NCBI GenBank assembly: GCA_900542615.1
Contig: UQOG01000009.1
Span: 1 to 31,155, forward strand
Length of the DNA stretch: 31,155 nucleotides
Source: an uncultured Eubacteriales bacterium
GTDB taxonomy: Bacteria > Bacillota > Clostridia > Christensenellales > CAG-138
Direction of reading: 5' to 3'
Shown here: positions 7,242-15,841 of the stretch, piece by piece
How positions within the stretch are numbered: the first letter of the stretch is position 1
Layout: every line of letters begins with the position of its first letter
Notes under the pieces: generated by a model
Told to the model about the DNA's origin: nothing
Databases searched by the model: none
The model's input: only the letters and a program-made list of their open reading frames with translations
Translations under genes and position numbers: made by a program

Positions 7242-7512
7242 AATCCTAACAAAATGCGTATAGGGGCGCACCATAGGCGTGTGCCCGGGCGTTCCACAGA
7301 AAAGCCACGGTCGCATCGAACAGATGGACCCATCTGGCACAAAGGATTCTTACGGAACAGACAGCGGTGTACAAAAATCACGCTGACAGGAAAATTCTAT
7401 ACGGTGCATCCAACGGAAGCCGATGCGAACATCCAAGGTGCTTCCCCTGCACAGCGCGGCTGCTCCCGGTTTGAGGGAACGGCCTGCGCTGCAATGATTT
7501 TTGGAGGTCAGA

Positions 7513-7675
7513 ATGGCACAGTCAAAAGAAAATACGAACGTTACCCCGCGCGGCAAGGCAGCAGCCAGCCAGAACGCAGGTGCACCCACCGCACAGGCAG
7601 GCGAAAAGCGCCCCCGCACCACCCGGCGGCCCTACTACAACCGCCGCCCCCGCCGCCCGGCCCCTGTGCGCAGCC
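7513..7675 (+). pseudogene. N-terminal fragment of a basic protein, perhaps RNase J (cut at the join)
   Basis: An ATG at 7513 with GGAGG eight bases upstream (7503-7507) opens a reading frame starting MAQSKENTNVTPRGKAAASQ and continuing into a very basic Arg/Pro-rich stretch ending RRPRRPAPVR at about 7670. Disordered basic N-terminal extensions of this kind precede the metallo-beta-lactamase domain of RNase J in some Clostridia, which often begins PVRI. That is the reason for the tentative name, but no catalytic domain is present. From about 7675 the frame is a shadow running out of frame through the GNAT gene to a stop at 8061. The native body of the gene is missing, and base composition changes here. 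The start is convincing and the identity is weak. Confidence 0.4.
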
Positions 7676-7735
7676 CAGCCCGGCATGTTATCATCCCATG
7701 GAAACGGGCTTACCAGCCCCAAAGGAGGAAGCCAT

Positions 7736-8112
7736 ATGCGCTACCTGGTAGACGACGCCGCCCTGGATCCGGCAGCCTTTCTCGCCTTGGCCAACAGCGT
7801 TTGGCCAGGGGAATACGATCTGGAAAAAACCCGGCAGGCATTGGGCAGGACCCTGAATATCACGGCGTACCATCAGGGCCGGCTCATCGGCTGCCTGCGC
7901 ATCCTTACGGACGGATGCTACTTTGGGACCATCACCGAGGTGCTGGTGCTGCCCGCCTTTCAGAAGCAGGGGGTCGGCAGCCAACTGCTCTCGTTGGCCC
8001 GGGCCCATACCCCGACCCTGCTATACTTTGGCGCCAAGCCGGGCGCGGAAGGCTTCTATGAAAAAACGGCTGTCAAAAAGGGATGCAGGCCTATATCATC
8101 CACAAGGCGTAA
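7736..8112 (+). pseudogene. GNAT-family N-acetyltransferase with a one-base frameshift
   Basis: The ATG at 7736 follows a very good AAAGGAGG (7721-7728). The product shows the GNAT fold order: a helix with NSVWPGEYD, strands ITAYHQGRLIGCLRIL, strand TEVLVLPAFQKQGVGSQLL with the acetyl-CoA-binding QxxGVG motif, and the terminal GAKPGAEGFYEK element. At the six-A run 8061-8066 the frame breaks. Adding one A restores GFYEKNGCQKGMQAYIIHKA and a stop at 8110-8112, giving 125 aa, the normal size of a short GNAT domain. As read, the frame runs on into non-coding sequence. The cause is either a true mutation or a homopolymer error. The substrate is unknown. Codon use fits the right-hand segment. Confidence 0.75.
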
Positions 8113-8252
8113 ACATGGAGGCTCGGGGGCTGCAATGCAGTTAATAATGGTTGTTGCGCGTCGCCGCTACAGCGGCTTCCTTCAACGCCCTTGCTCGCTG
8201 GGCTTTCGCCTCGCTCCTTTCGCCACAGGTAGCGCTCGGCTCCGCCCCTCGA

Positions 8253-8360
8253 AGGCTTCCAATCGGATTTGGCGGCATGTACGGAAAATCCGCAACATGC
8301 CTTGCGTAGCAAGGGTTTTTGCGGATTTTCCGTACATGCCGCCAAATCCGATTAAAGCCT
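8253..8360. repeat. 108-bp near-perfect palindrome
   Basis: Two perfect 33-base inverted arms (8261-8293 and 8321-8353) are extended outward by a six-base pair block (8253-8258 with 8355-8360) across a small bulge. The 27-base centre contains a further CCTTGC-GTA-GCAAGG hairpin. The whole can fold as a long hairpin or cruciform. It lies between a plus-strand gene and a minus-strand gene. No transposase, target duplication or T run was found, so a REP- or MITE-like element is a better guess than a terminator. Confidence 0.85.
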
Positions 8361-8406
8361 AAAAGGGCCGCGATCTTCCATTCGCCAGAGGTTTTTCGAC
8401 AAGCTG

Positions 8407-8434
8407 AGGGGCGGCCACCCAAGTGGCCGCCCCT
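8407..8434. repeat. GC-rich 12-bp hairpin
   Basis: A perfect 12-base inverted repeat, AGGGGCGGCCAC with its complement, around CCAA. It has no T run. A hairpin with the same AGGGGCGG/CCGCCCCT ends occurs at 31115-31142, which suggests a dispersed intergenic repeat. Confidence 0.6.
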
Positions 8435-8469
8435 TCCAGATGGAACGACTTGTCCGTTTCCGCGCCAGC

Positions 8470-9090
8470 TCATTGGAGCCGCTCTTCCAGCTGCTGATAA
8501 AACTCCGCAATATGCTTGCCGTCCACCAGGCCGTGGTGGGCCAGGATGGAGACGGGCAGGATGGTATCCTGGCCGTGGGTTTCATATTTTCCCCAGGTGA
8601 TCCGGGGATTGCTGTCCGCAGGCATGGGGACGGGCTGGATCAAGGCGGAATAGGATAGCCAGGGCAGGCACGAGATGAAGAAATAGCCGATGCTCTCCGC
8701 CGGGTCGGATATGCCGCCGCCGGCCTTGGCGGCTTCCTGGGCCTGGGCGGCATAGGGCAGGAATTGCTCTAAGGGCATATGGCAATCCAGGGTGCAATAT
8801 GCGAACACCCCGTCCGGCCGCATCACCGTATGGGAGGTTTTGCAGCAGGGGAACTCGATGATCTGCTCTCCCAGGATCCGTTGCCGCAGGGCGGGCACAG
8901 CGTTGGCAGCCGCCGCCACCTCATATAAAAAGCGCAGGAAGAAATTATGCCCTTGCGCCTTACAGCGGCGCAGGAAGGCGGTAATGTCCACGTTTCGGGT
9001 CACCCCCACATACGGAAACGCCAAGGAGCGAAAATAGGCGAAGTGTTCTTTGCGGGGATAGGCGCCCATGTCCACCACCCGATAATCCAT
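8470..9090 (-). CDS. Chloramphenicol acetyltransferase-like (CatA family) protein
   Basis: About 206-208 aa, the length of classical trimeric type A CAT enzymes. It carries the active-site signature near the C-terminus, AHHGLVDGKH, matching the family HHxxxDG with the catalytic His. Upstream are family-like segments such as NVDITAFL, FFLRFLYEVA and an SYSALIQP element. Members acetylate chloramphenicol, but many chromosomal homologues have other or unknown acceptors, so resistance cannot be inferred. Two ATGs are close together (9096 and 9090). The ribosome site GGGAG is two bases from the first and eight from the second, so 9090 is preferred. It is 139 bases downstream of the hydrolase gene and may be read from the same direction. 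Confidence 0.75.
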   Translation of the reverse strand: MDYRVVDMGAYPRKEHFAYFRSLAFPYVGVTRNVDITAFLRRCKAQGHNFFLRFLYEVAAAANAVPALRQRILGEQIIEFPCCKTSHTVMRPDGVFAYCTLDCHMPLEQFLPYAAQAQEAAKAGGGISDPAESIGYFFISCLPWLSYSALIQPVPMPADSNPRITWGKYETHGQDTILPVSILAHHGLVDGKHIAEFYQQLEERLQ

Positions 9091-9229
9091 GTGCATTTCT
9101 CCCTTCTGCAGGGTACGCCCATCGGCTTGCGATCGGTGCGTCCCGCTGCGTAAGCATGGTCCCTATGCCAGGGCATGATATTTCAAAAAGCGCGCGAATA
9201 CCGGCCCGGTGTTAGGCTGTAAGCCCAAT

Positions 9230-10048
9230 TCACCGGAGGGTTTCCAATAGGCTGTCGATCAAGCCGTTCACGGTTTCAGGGGCGTCGGTATTGGCGTTGT
9301 GGCCGGCATGTTCCACCCAGCATAAGGGGATTCCGGTTTTTTTATGCCAAGCCTTATTATACCGGATACAGGAACCGGCACGGTCTTTCTTTCCGCAGAT
9401 CAACAGGGCGGGACACGAAAGCTTATATGGCAGATCGGCTTCCATGGCTTCTGCAAGGATTTTGAATCCATGGCCCGACAGCTGGCTATATCGCTGCTGA
9501 TCCCCCTGGTATTGCTGCATCATGGCCCGCATCAAAGCCCTTCCGTAAGCGGACGTAGCAACGCCCCGTGCGCCCCATCTGCATAAAAGCCTCCATGGCG
9601 TCAGCCGATATATGGGCTCCATTCGTTTGAGCAAAAACAATTCTATTCCCGTGACATATTCCCGCTGCAAAGGGGCCGAATCAATGGAAATGAACCCCTG
9701 CAGCTTATCCGGATACAATTCCCCATACGCCTGCCCGACATAGCCCCCCATGGATTGCCCCACAATCACAGGCTTTGCAATACCTTGTGCCGTAAGGATT
9801 TCGTCCAGCCATCTGGCCTGATCCAGTAAGTGAAAGTTCAATTGAAAGGGCCAAGACGCCCCATGTCCCGGGGCGTCCCACACAAACACGGTATAGCGAT
9901 CTTGAAAGAAGGGAATCTGCTTGTCAAACAGCCTGTGATCCGCTGTCAGTCCGGGCAAAAAGACCAGGGCAAGCCCCTGATCCGCAGCCGGTCTAGATAT
10001 CCAGTAATGGATGGGGCCGGACGCTGTCTCATATATGGCTTCTTTCAT
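9230..10048 (-). CDS. Alpha/beta-hydrolase
   Basis: A 272-aa alpha/beta-hydrolase fold protein. It has the oxyanion strand LVFLPGL (about 28-34), a DAPGHGAS turn (58-65), and the nucleophile elbow GQSMGG with Ser99. The acidic residue is in CGKKDRAG (Asp222) and the catalytic His in EHAGHNANTD (His250). A cap region lies between residues 130 and 200. No signal peptide is present, so it is likely cytosolic. The family covers esterases, lactonases, haloperoxidases and C-C hydrolases, and the substrate cannot be told from sequence. It starts 26 bases after the RNA methyltransferase gene with a GAGGAAAGG site, so it probably ends the murB-dnaE operon. Confidence 0.85.
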   Translation of the reverse strand: MKEAIYETASGPIHYWISRPAADQGLALVFLPGLTADHRLFDKQIPFFQDRYTVFVWDAPGHGASWPFQLNFHLLDQARWLDEILTAQGIAKPVIVGQSMGGYVGQAYGELYPDKLQGFISIDSAPLQREYVTGIELFLLKRMEPIYRLTPWRLLCRWGARGVATSAYGRALMRAMMQQYQGDQQRYSQLSGHGFKILAEAMEADLPYKLSCPALLICGKKDRAGSCIRYNKAWHKKTGIPLCWVEHAGHNANTDAPETVNGLIDSLLETLR

Positions 10049-10074
10049 TCCGCTCGCCTTTCCTCTATATCATC

Positions 10075-11457
10075 TCAACCAATGGTTTTAGGAAGGGATT
10101 CCTTCTCCAGCAGGACAACCGTCTCCACGTGCCCCGTATGGGGAAACATGTCCACCGGCTGCACCTGCCGGGGGTACAGGCCGCCCTGGGCCAGTAGCTT
10201 ACAATCCCGGGCCAGGGTGGCGGGGTCGCAGGAAATGTAGACCAGCCGGGGCACGCCGCTTGCCAGGATGGCCTGCAAGGCGGCTGGGTCGCAGCCTTTG
10301 CGGGGTGGGTCGATGACCATGGCGTCCGGCCGAAGCCCTTGCTGCACCAGCTGGGGCAGCAGGGTTTCCGCCAGGCCGCAAAGGAATTGCGCGTTTTGGA
10401 TTCCATTGGCCTTGGCGTTCCTGGCCGCATCTTCCACCGCCGGCTGGACGCTTTCGATGCCGATTACATTGCCCGCGTGCCGGGCAAGCAACAGGGAAAT
10501 GGTGCCGATGCCGCAATACACGTCCAGCACGGTCTCCTTTCCCTGTAACTCCAGCATGGATAAGGCGGTTTCATAAAGCCGCTGGGTCTGGAGGGGGTTC
10601 ACCTGTAAAAAGGAGGCGGCGCTCACGGAAAAATCCAGGCCGCAGATGGATACCGGCAGCCGGGCCTCCCCCCACAGGGTGACATATGCCGGCCCCAAAA
10701 TCACGTTGGAATCCGCATCGTTCCGGTTGTGCACCACGCCTGTAAGCCCCGGCACCCGCTGCCGCAGCAAATCCACCAGAGCGTCCTGGTGGGGCAAGGG
10801 CCCGGCAGTGATCACCACCGCCAGCACCCCGGCCTCCGAGGCCCGGGCCATGGCATGGCGAAGGGTCCCTTGGCCGGTCGCCTCGTCATAGGCCGGGACA
10901 TCCCATTGCCGGGCCCAGTCCCGGATGGCCAAAGCCGCCCCCATCACCCGGGAGTCCTGTATGCGGCAATCCTCCAGGGGAACCAGCCGGTGGCTATGGG
11001 GGGCGAAAAAGCCGATGGCCACCCCGTCCGGGCCGGTTCCCGCAGGGAAGCTACCCTTGTTCCGGTAATGCCAAGGGGTTTCCATGCCCAGTACCGGCTC
11101 CACCGTAAGCCCGTCAAACCCGCCCAGACGCTGGAGGGCATCCTGGACCTGGGCCCGCTTTGCCTCCAATTGGGCCGCATAGGTCATATGCTGCAAGGCG
11201 CAGCCCCCGCACCGGGCATAGGCCGGGCAAGCGGGTGCCTGCCGGTAGGGGCTTCTGGTCAATACCTGCAACAGCTTGGCTACCCCAAAGCCTCGGTTGG
11301 CCTTGATCACATGGCACCGCACCGTTTCCCCGGGCAGCGCCCCTTGCACGAATACGGCATATCCGCCCATGCGCCCTACCCCCCGGCCATCTGCCGTCAG
11401 GCCGTGGATGGGTAGCTCTAAGACGTCGTTTTTTTGTACAGGCGGCATTGCTTTCAT
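10075..11457 (-). CDS. rlmD: 23S rRNA (uracil-5)-methyltransferase, RlmD/TrmA-type
   Basis: A 460-aa class of RNA m5U methyltransferase. It begins with a TRAM domain (about 8-66), then the four-cysteine iron-sulfur site (Cys77, Cys83, Cys86 and Cys164). The SAM-binding Rossmann domain has VLDVYCGIGTISLL, followed by the MVIDPPRKGC motif and the catalytic Cys near 410 in YISCDPATLARD. It transfers a methyl group from SAM to C5 of uridine in rRNA or tRNA. RlmD, RlmCD and TrmA types cannot be separated here, so the symbol is a family label. Its ATG overlaps the dnaE stop by one base (TGATG), so translation is probably coupled. A second Met at residue 4 is an alternative start. Confidence 0.88.
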   Translation of the reverse strand: MKAMPPVQKNDVLELPIHGLTADGRGVGRMGGYAVFVQGALPGETVRCHVIKANRGFGVAKLLQVLTRSPYRQAPACPAYARCGGCALQHMTYAAQLEAKRAQVQDALQRLGGFDGLTVEPVLGMETPWHYRNKGSFPAGTGPDGVAIGFFAPHSHRLVPLEDCRIQDSRVMGAALAIRDWARQWDVPAYDEATGQGTLRHAMARASEAGVLAVVITAGPLPHQDALVDLLRQRVPGLTGVVHNRNDADSNVILGPAYVTLWGEARLPVSICGLDFSVSAASFLQVNPLQTQRLYETALSMLELQGKETVLDVYCGIGTISLLLARHAGNVIGIESVQPAVEDAARNAKANGIQNAQFLCGLAETLLPQLVQQGLRPDAMVIDPPRKGCDPAALQAILASGVPRLVYISCDPATLARDCKLLAQGGLYPRQVQPVDMFPHTGHVETVVLLEKESLPKTIG

Positions 11458-14400
11458 CAGTACTTTACATTCTCCTTGCCTAAGATCTGCCCCAGGGCTG
11501 TCAACAGGGCCGGGGCGGGATTTACATACATGGCGCGGGGCACCAGCTTTTGTTTGCGGGTTTGGCCGTCGAAAAGCACCACCGCCACATCCCCGGGGTA
11601 CCGCTGCAAGATGGGATGTACTTGCTCCCAGGGGCCTTGCTCCCCCAGGGACATGCGCAGATACAGCTTACGCTCCGCCCCCTTTTCCAGGGCCCGTACA
11701 TCCTCCACCAGAAGGGTGTTCTTCTGCTCCTCCCGGATGTTCAGCCGGCCGCTCACCACCACGATGCTGTCTACGGCCAGCTTTGCCCCGTACTTTTCAA
11801 AGGCGGAAGGGAACAGGGTCAACTCCATGGAGCCGGATAGATCCTCCAGGGTCACATAGGCCATCAGCCCTTTGCCGGACCGGGTGGGCTTGGTGCGAAC
11901 AGCCGTCACGATGCCCCCCAGCTTGAGCCGCTGTTCCTCTTTGTATTGGCCCGTGCCGTCCGCTTCCAGTAAGCCGGACACGGTGGTTCCCAGCTTTTTC
12001 AGCTCCTCCGCGTAGTCCAGCAGCGGATGCCCGCTGATGTAGATCCCCATGGTTTCCCGCTCCATGGAAAGCAACATGGCGGCCTCATATTCCGGCATAT
12101 CCGGCACCGGGATATCCAGCCCTGTGTCCTCCTTGCCGCCCCCTGCCAGGTCAAATAAGGAAATCTGGCCCATGGCCCGCTGCTTCCGCTCCCCGGACGC
12201 CGCCTCCAGCATCTGCTCATATACGCCCAACAGCTGGGAACGCTTATAGCCCATGCTGGCAAAGCAGCCCGCTTTGATCAGGCCCTCCACCATGCGCTTT
12301 TTCCCATCGCTCCGGCGGATGAAATCGTAAAAGTCCACAAAGGGGCCGTTCTTCTCCCGCTCCGCCGTCATCTCGTCGATGAAGGCCTCCCCCACGTTTC
12401 GGATGCCCGCCAGGCCGAAGCGGATCTTCCCCCCCTCCACGGTGAACTTGGCTTTGCTCTTGTTGATATCCGGGGGCAGCACGTCGATGGACTTCTGCTT
12501 GCAATAGTAAACATATTCCGCCATCTTTTCGATGCTGGTCCCCAAAAAGCTGTTGATCAGCGCCGTGAGGAATTCCACCGGATAGTATACCTTCAGCCAG
12601 GCCGTCCGGTAGGCCACCACCGCATAGGCTGCGGCGTGGGATTTGTTGAAGGCGTAGGAGGCAAAATCCATCATCTCATCGAAGATCCGGTTGGCTACCT
12701 TTCGGGAAACCCCGTTGCGCACCGCCCCCGGCACCTTCACCTGGCCATCCTCCACGATGCCGTCTACAAAATAGGCCCGTTCCTTCTCCATGACCTCCGG
12801 CTTTTTCTTGGCCATGGCCCGGCGCACCAGGTCGCTCCGCCCCCAGGAATACCCGGCAAGGTCCCGGACGATCTGCATAACCTGCTCCTGGTACACCATG
12901 CATCCGTAGGTCTTTTCCAGGATGGGCCGCAGCCGCTCATCCGGATAGGATACGCTTTTCGGGTCGTTTTTCCCGCGAATGTACCGGGGGATCTGCTCCA
13001 TGGGGCCGGGCCGGAACAGGGCGATGCCGGCGATGATGTCCTCAAAGCAGTTGGGCTTGAACTGGGTCAGGAATTGGCGCATACCGGCGGATTCCAGCTG
13101 GAACACCCCGTCCGTATCCGCTGCGGCAATCATTTCATATACCTTTGGGTCCCCGTAATCCAGCTTGGATAGATCCGGCCTTACCCCTTGGTCCGCCTCC
13201 ACGAAATCCAGGCAGTCCCGGATCACCGTCAGGGTACGCAGGCCCAAAAAGTCCATTTTCAGCAGCCCCAGCTCCTCGATGGTATCCTTGGTGAACTGGG
13301 TGGTGATGGCGTCTTCGTTGCGCTGTAGGGGTACATATTCCACGGTGGGGCTGGCGCAGATCACCACCCCCGCCGCATGGGTGGAGGCGTGGCGGGGCAG
13401 CCCCTCCAGCTTTCTGGAAAGATCCAGCAGCTTCTGTACTTTGGGATCGGCTTCATACAGGGCCCGCAGCTCCCCGGATTGTTCCAACGCCTGGTCCAGG
13501 GTGATGCCCAGCACATTGGGCACCAGCTTGGCGATCCGGTCCGTATCCGCATAGGGCATATCCAGCGCCCGGCCTACATCCCGAATGGCTGCCTTAGCCG
13601 CCATGGAGCCGAAAGTGATGATCTGGGCCACATGGTCCGCCCCGTATTTTTGCACCACATAGTCGATGACCTCCTGCCGCCGCTCGATGCAAAAATCGAT
13701 GTCGAAGTCCGGCATGGACACCCGCTCCGGATTCAAAAACCGCTCGAAAATCAGGTCGTATTTGATGGGGTCGATGTCCGTGATGTCCATGGCGTAGGCC
13801 GCCAGGCTGCCGGCCCCGCTGCCCCGGCCCGGGCCTACGAAGATCCCCTTGCGGTGGGCGAAATCCACGAAGTCCCACACGATGAGGAAGTAGTCCACAA
13901 ACCCCATCTGGATGATCACATCCACCTCGTGCTCCAGCCGCTCCCGCACCGCCTGGGAGGCGCCGGGCATTTTCCGCTCCAGGCCCTCCCGGCACAGCTT
14001 GCGCAGATAGTCGTTGTTGTCCATCCCGTCCGGCGCGGTGAACCCGGGCAAATGCCGTTGGCCAAACTGGATCTCCACATGGCATTTTTCTGCGATCTTT
14101 TCGGTATTGGCCAGGGACTCGGGATAGGCGTGGAGCATCTGGGCCATCTCCTCCTGGCTCTTGAGGTAAAACTCCTCCGCCTCCATCCGCATCCGGTTTT
14201 CATCGGCCACCACCCGGTTGGTCTGGATGCACAGGAGCACATCCTGGGATTCCGCATCCTCCCGGTTCACGTAATGCACATCGTTGGTGGCCACGGTCTC
14301 AATGGACAATTCCTGGGCCAATCGGGCCAGCTGGGGCAAGATCCGTTGCTGCTCCGGCAGGCCGTGATTTTGCAGCTCAATGTAGAAATCCGGCCCGAAG

Positions 14401-14885
14401 ATCCCTTGCAGCCGGGCCGCCAGCGCCTTTGCATCCTCGTACCGGCCCTGGAGCAACAGCTGGGGGATGTCCCCCGCCAGGCAGGCGGATAGGCAAATGA
14501 GCCCTTCCCGGTATTGCTCCAGCACCCCGTAATCGATCCGGGGCTTATAATAAAACCCCTCCACAAAGGCGATGGAGGAAAGCCGCATCAGGTTCTGATA
14601 TCCCGTTTGATTTTTTGCCAGCAGGATCAGATGGGCATATTCCCGCTGGCCCTCCCGATCCTTGAGGGAGCGGGGCGCCACATAGGCTTCCATGCCCAAA
14701 ATGGGCTTGATCCCCTGCTTTTGGCATTCCTTGTAAAAATCGATCACCCCGTACATGGCCCCATGGTCCGTGATGGCCAGGGCATCCATGCCCAGGGCTT
14801 TGGCTTTTTTCACCAGCTCCGGGATCCGGGCGGCCCCGTCCAGCAGGCTGTATTGGGTGTGTACGTGCAAATGGGTAAAGGCCAT
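11457..14885 (-). CDS. dnaE: DNA polymerase III alpha subunit (DnaE type)
   Basis: A 1142-aa replicative polymerase of the DnaE1 size class. The N-terminal PHP domain starts THLHVHTQYSLLDG with metal-binding histidines at residues 5, 7 and 9. The palm carries PDFDIDF near residue 390 (two catalytic Asp) and a third in GLLKMDFLGLR. Then come the fingers and a helix-hairpin-helix region, and a C-terminal OB fold (about 985-1065, with RSGKGLMAYVTLEDLSG). No 3'-5' exonuclease domain is inserted, so it is not PolC. In Firmicutes DnaE works beside PolC, often in primer extension. The ATG at 14885 follows AGAGGAG and starts two bases after the whiA stop. Placement behind whiA is the conserved clostridial order. 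Confidence 0.97.
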   Translation of the reverse strand: MAFTHLHVHTQYSLLDGAARIPELVKKAKALGMDALAITDHGAMYGVIDFYKECQKQGIKPILGMEAYVAPRSLKDREGQREYAHLILLAKNQTGYQNLMRLSSIAFVEGFYYKPRIDYGVLEQYREGLICLSACLAGDIPQLLLQGRYEDAKALAARLQGIFGPDFYIELQNHGLPEQQRILPQLARLAQELSIETVATNDVHYVNREDAESQDVLLCIQTNRVVADENRMRMEAEEFYLKSQEEMAQMLHAYPESLANTEKIAEKCHVEIQFGQRHLPGFTAPDGMDNNDYLRKLCREGLERKMPGASQAVRERLEHEVDVIIQMGFVDYFLIVWDFVDFAHRKGIFVGPGRGSGAGSLAAYAMDITDIDPIKYDLIFERFLNPERVSMPDFDIDFCIERRQEVIDYVVQKYGADHVAQIITFGSMAAKAAIRDVGRALDMPYADTDRIAKLVPNVLGITLDQALEQSGELRALYEADPKVQKLLDLSRKLEGLPRHASTHAAGVVICASPTVEYVPLQRNEDAITTQFTKDTIEELGLLKMDFLGLRTLTVIRDCLDFVEADQGVRPDLSKLDYGDPKVYEMIAAADTDGVFQLESAGMRQFLTQFKPNCFEDIIAGIALFRPGPMEQIPRYIRGKNDPKSVSYPDERLRPILEKTYGCMVYQEQVMQIVRDLAGYSWGRSDLVRRAMAKKKPEVMEKERAYFVDGIVEDGQVKVPGAVRNGVSRKVANRIFDEMMDFASYAFNKSHAAAYAVVAYRTAWLKVYYPVEFLTALINSFLGTSIEKMAEYVYYCKQKSIDVLPPDINKSKAKFTVEGGKIRFGLAGIRNVGEAFIDEMTAEREKNGPFVDFYDFIRRSDGKKRMVEGLIKAGCFASMGYKRSQLLGVYEQMLEAASGERKQRAMGQISLFDLAGGGKEDTGLDIPVPDMPEYEAAMLLSMERETMGIYISGHPLLDYAEELKKLGTTVSGLLEADGTGQYKEEQRLKLGGIVTAVRTKPTRSGKGLMAYVTLEDLSGSMELTLFPSAFEKYGAKLAVDSIVVVSGRLNIREEQKNTLLVEDVRALEKGAERKLYLRMSLGEQGPWEQVHPILQRYPGDVAVVLFDGQTRKQKLVPRAMYVNPAPALLTALGQILGKENVKY

Positions 14886-14887
14886 GG

Positions 14888-15841
14888 CTACTCCTCTTTC
14901 TGGGTATATCCTGCGCCGCTCTCACGATATTCCTCCGCAAGGGCGGCCAGCTTGGCAAAGCGATGGTTCAGGCCGGATTTGGATATCTCCGTCATCTGGG
15001 CCAGCTCCGAAAGGGTGGCCTCCGGGTTGTTCAGGCGCAGCTCCGCCGCCTCCCTGAGCCGGGGGGGCAGGCTTTGCAGCCCCCTGGCGCGCTGAATGCA
15101 CTCGATATCCACCAGCTGGGCGGCCGCCGCGGTGGCGGCTTTGTTCATATTGGCGTCCTCAAAATTGTGGATGCGGTTGACGCTGCCCGCCACCTGCCGC
15201 ATGACCCGGGCTTCCTCAAAGGCCAGGGTGCTGTTCATGGCGCCGGTCAGGGTCAAAAACCCCGCCACCATTTCCCCTTCCTTCAAATAGGCCACATAGG
15301 CGTTTTTCCGCTGGGCGTACCGGGCCGGCAGGCCATAGTCCCCCATCAGGCCGCACAGCTCCTGGGCAAACCGCTCATGGCGGCAAACGATCTCCAGGTG
15401 ATAGCCCTTTTTCGGATCGCTGACGGAGCCCGCCCCCAAAAACGCCCCTCTAAGATAACACCGCCGGTCCTCATCCCGTTCCACCAGGCCCTCCGGGATA
15501 TGGCCCAAAGTCAAGCCCTCCTCCCGGCCCAAGCACCCCGCGTCCAGCAGCAGGGTCCGGCAGCCGGCGCCGCTAAGGCGCACCAGGGTGCTGCGGGCGT
15601 GCAGCCGGGGGGACTGGCTCACCCGGATGTCCGCTTCCACCTGGTATAATTCCCCGGCCAGCCGGGCGATCAGCTCGCCCACCTGGCCGTGTTCCGTCAC
15701 ATATTGGATCCCCAGCGCGCCCCGGCCCAGGGTAATGGACCCCGCGCTATCCGTCAGGGCGCACAGCAGCGCCCGCTTTTCCGAAGGCCGCTTCACCCGA
15801 AGGCGCACCAGCTCGCCTTTTGTTTCCGATGCAAAGGACAA
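14888..15841 (-). CDS. whiA: WhiA DNA-binding protein
   Basis: A 317-aa protein with the conserved opening MSFASETKGEL. It has two LAGLIDADG-like half domains (about 20-200) without the endonuclease catalytic acids, and a C-terminal helix-turn-helix (about 215-305, with LSELAQMTEISKSGLNHRF). In Actinobacteria WhiA controls sporulation. In Firmicutes it influences division and chromosome segregation. The start is TTG at 15841, with AAGGGG upstream and the family N-terminus right after it. An ATG just upstream is in another frame. It lies three bases after the rapZ stop. The usual yvcK gene is not between them. Confidence 0.95.
   Translation of the reverse strand: MSFASETKGELVRLRVKRPSEKRALLCALTDSAGSITLGRGALGIQYVTEHGQVGELIARLAGELYQVEADIRVSQSPRLHARSTLVRLSGAGCRTLLLDAGCLGREEGLTLGHIPEGLVERDEDRRCYLRGAFLGAGSVSDPKKGYHLEIVCRHERFAQELCGLMGDYGLPARYAQRKNAYVAYLKEGEMVAGFLTLTGAMNSTLAFEEARVMRQVAGSVNRIHNFEDANMNKAATAAAAQLVDIECIQRARGLQSLPPRLREAAELRLNNPEATLSELAQMTEISKSGLNHRFAKLAALAEEYRESGAGYTQKEE

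Larger units (their letters stand above)
8113..8469. other. Gene-free stretch with palindromic elements
   Basis: No gene with a ribosome site or family similarity is seen. The stretch holds a small GCCGC-TACA-GCGGC palindrome near 8163-8176, the large palindrome at 8253-8360 and a GC-rich hairpin at 8407-8434. Open frames on the minus strand here read through the palindromes and show no domain. Confidence 0.6.

Noticed and set aside
7134..7751. A 205-codon plus-strand frame through the leader and the join
   Set aside because: It begins before the promoter at 7213, spans the compositional break and has no domain.
8090..8140. The in-frame run-on of the GNAT frame beyond 8112
   Set aside because: It arises only from the frameshift. 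The restored frame ends at 8110-8112 with a family-like C-terminus.
13377..14492. A 371-codon plus-strand frame inside dnaE
   Set aside because: It is the complement of conserved polymerase sequence, rich in His, Gln and Gly as shadow frames are.
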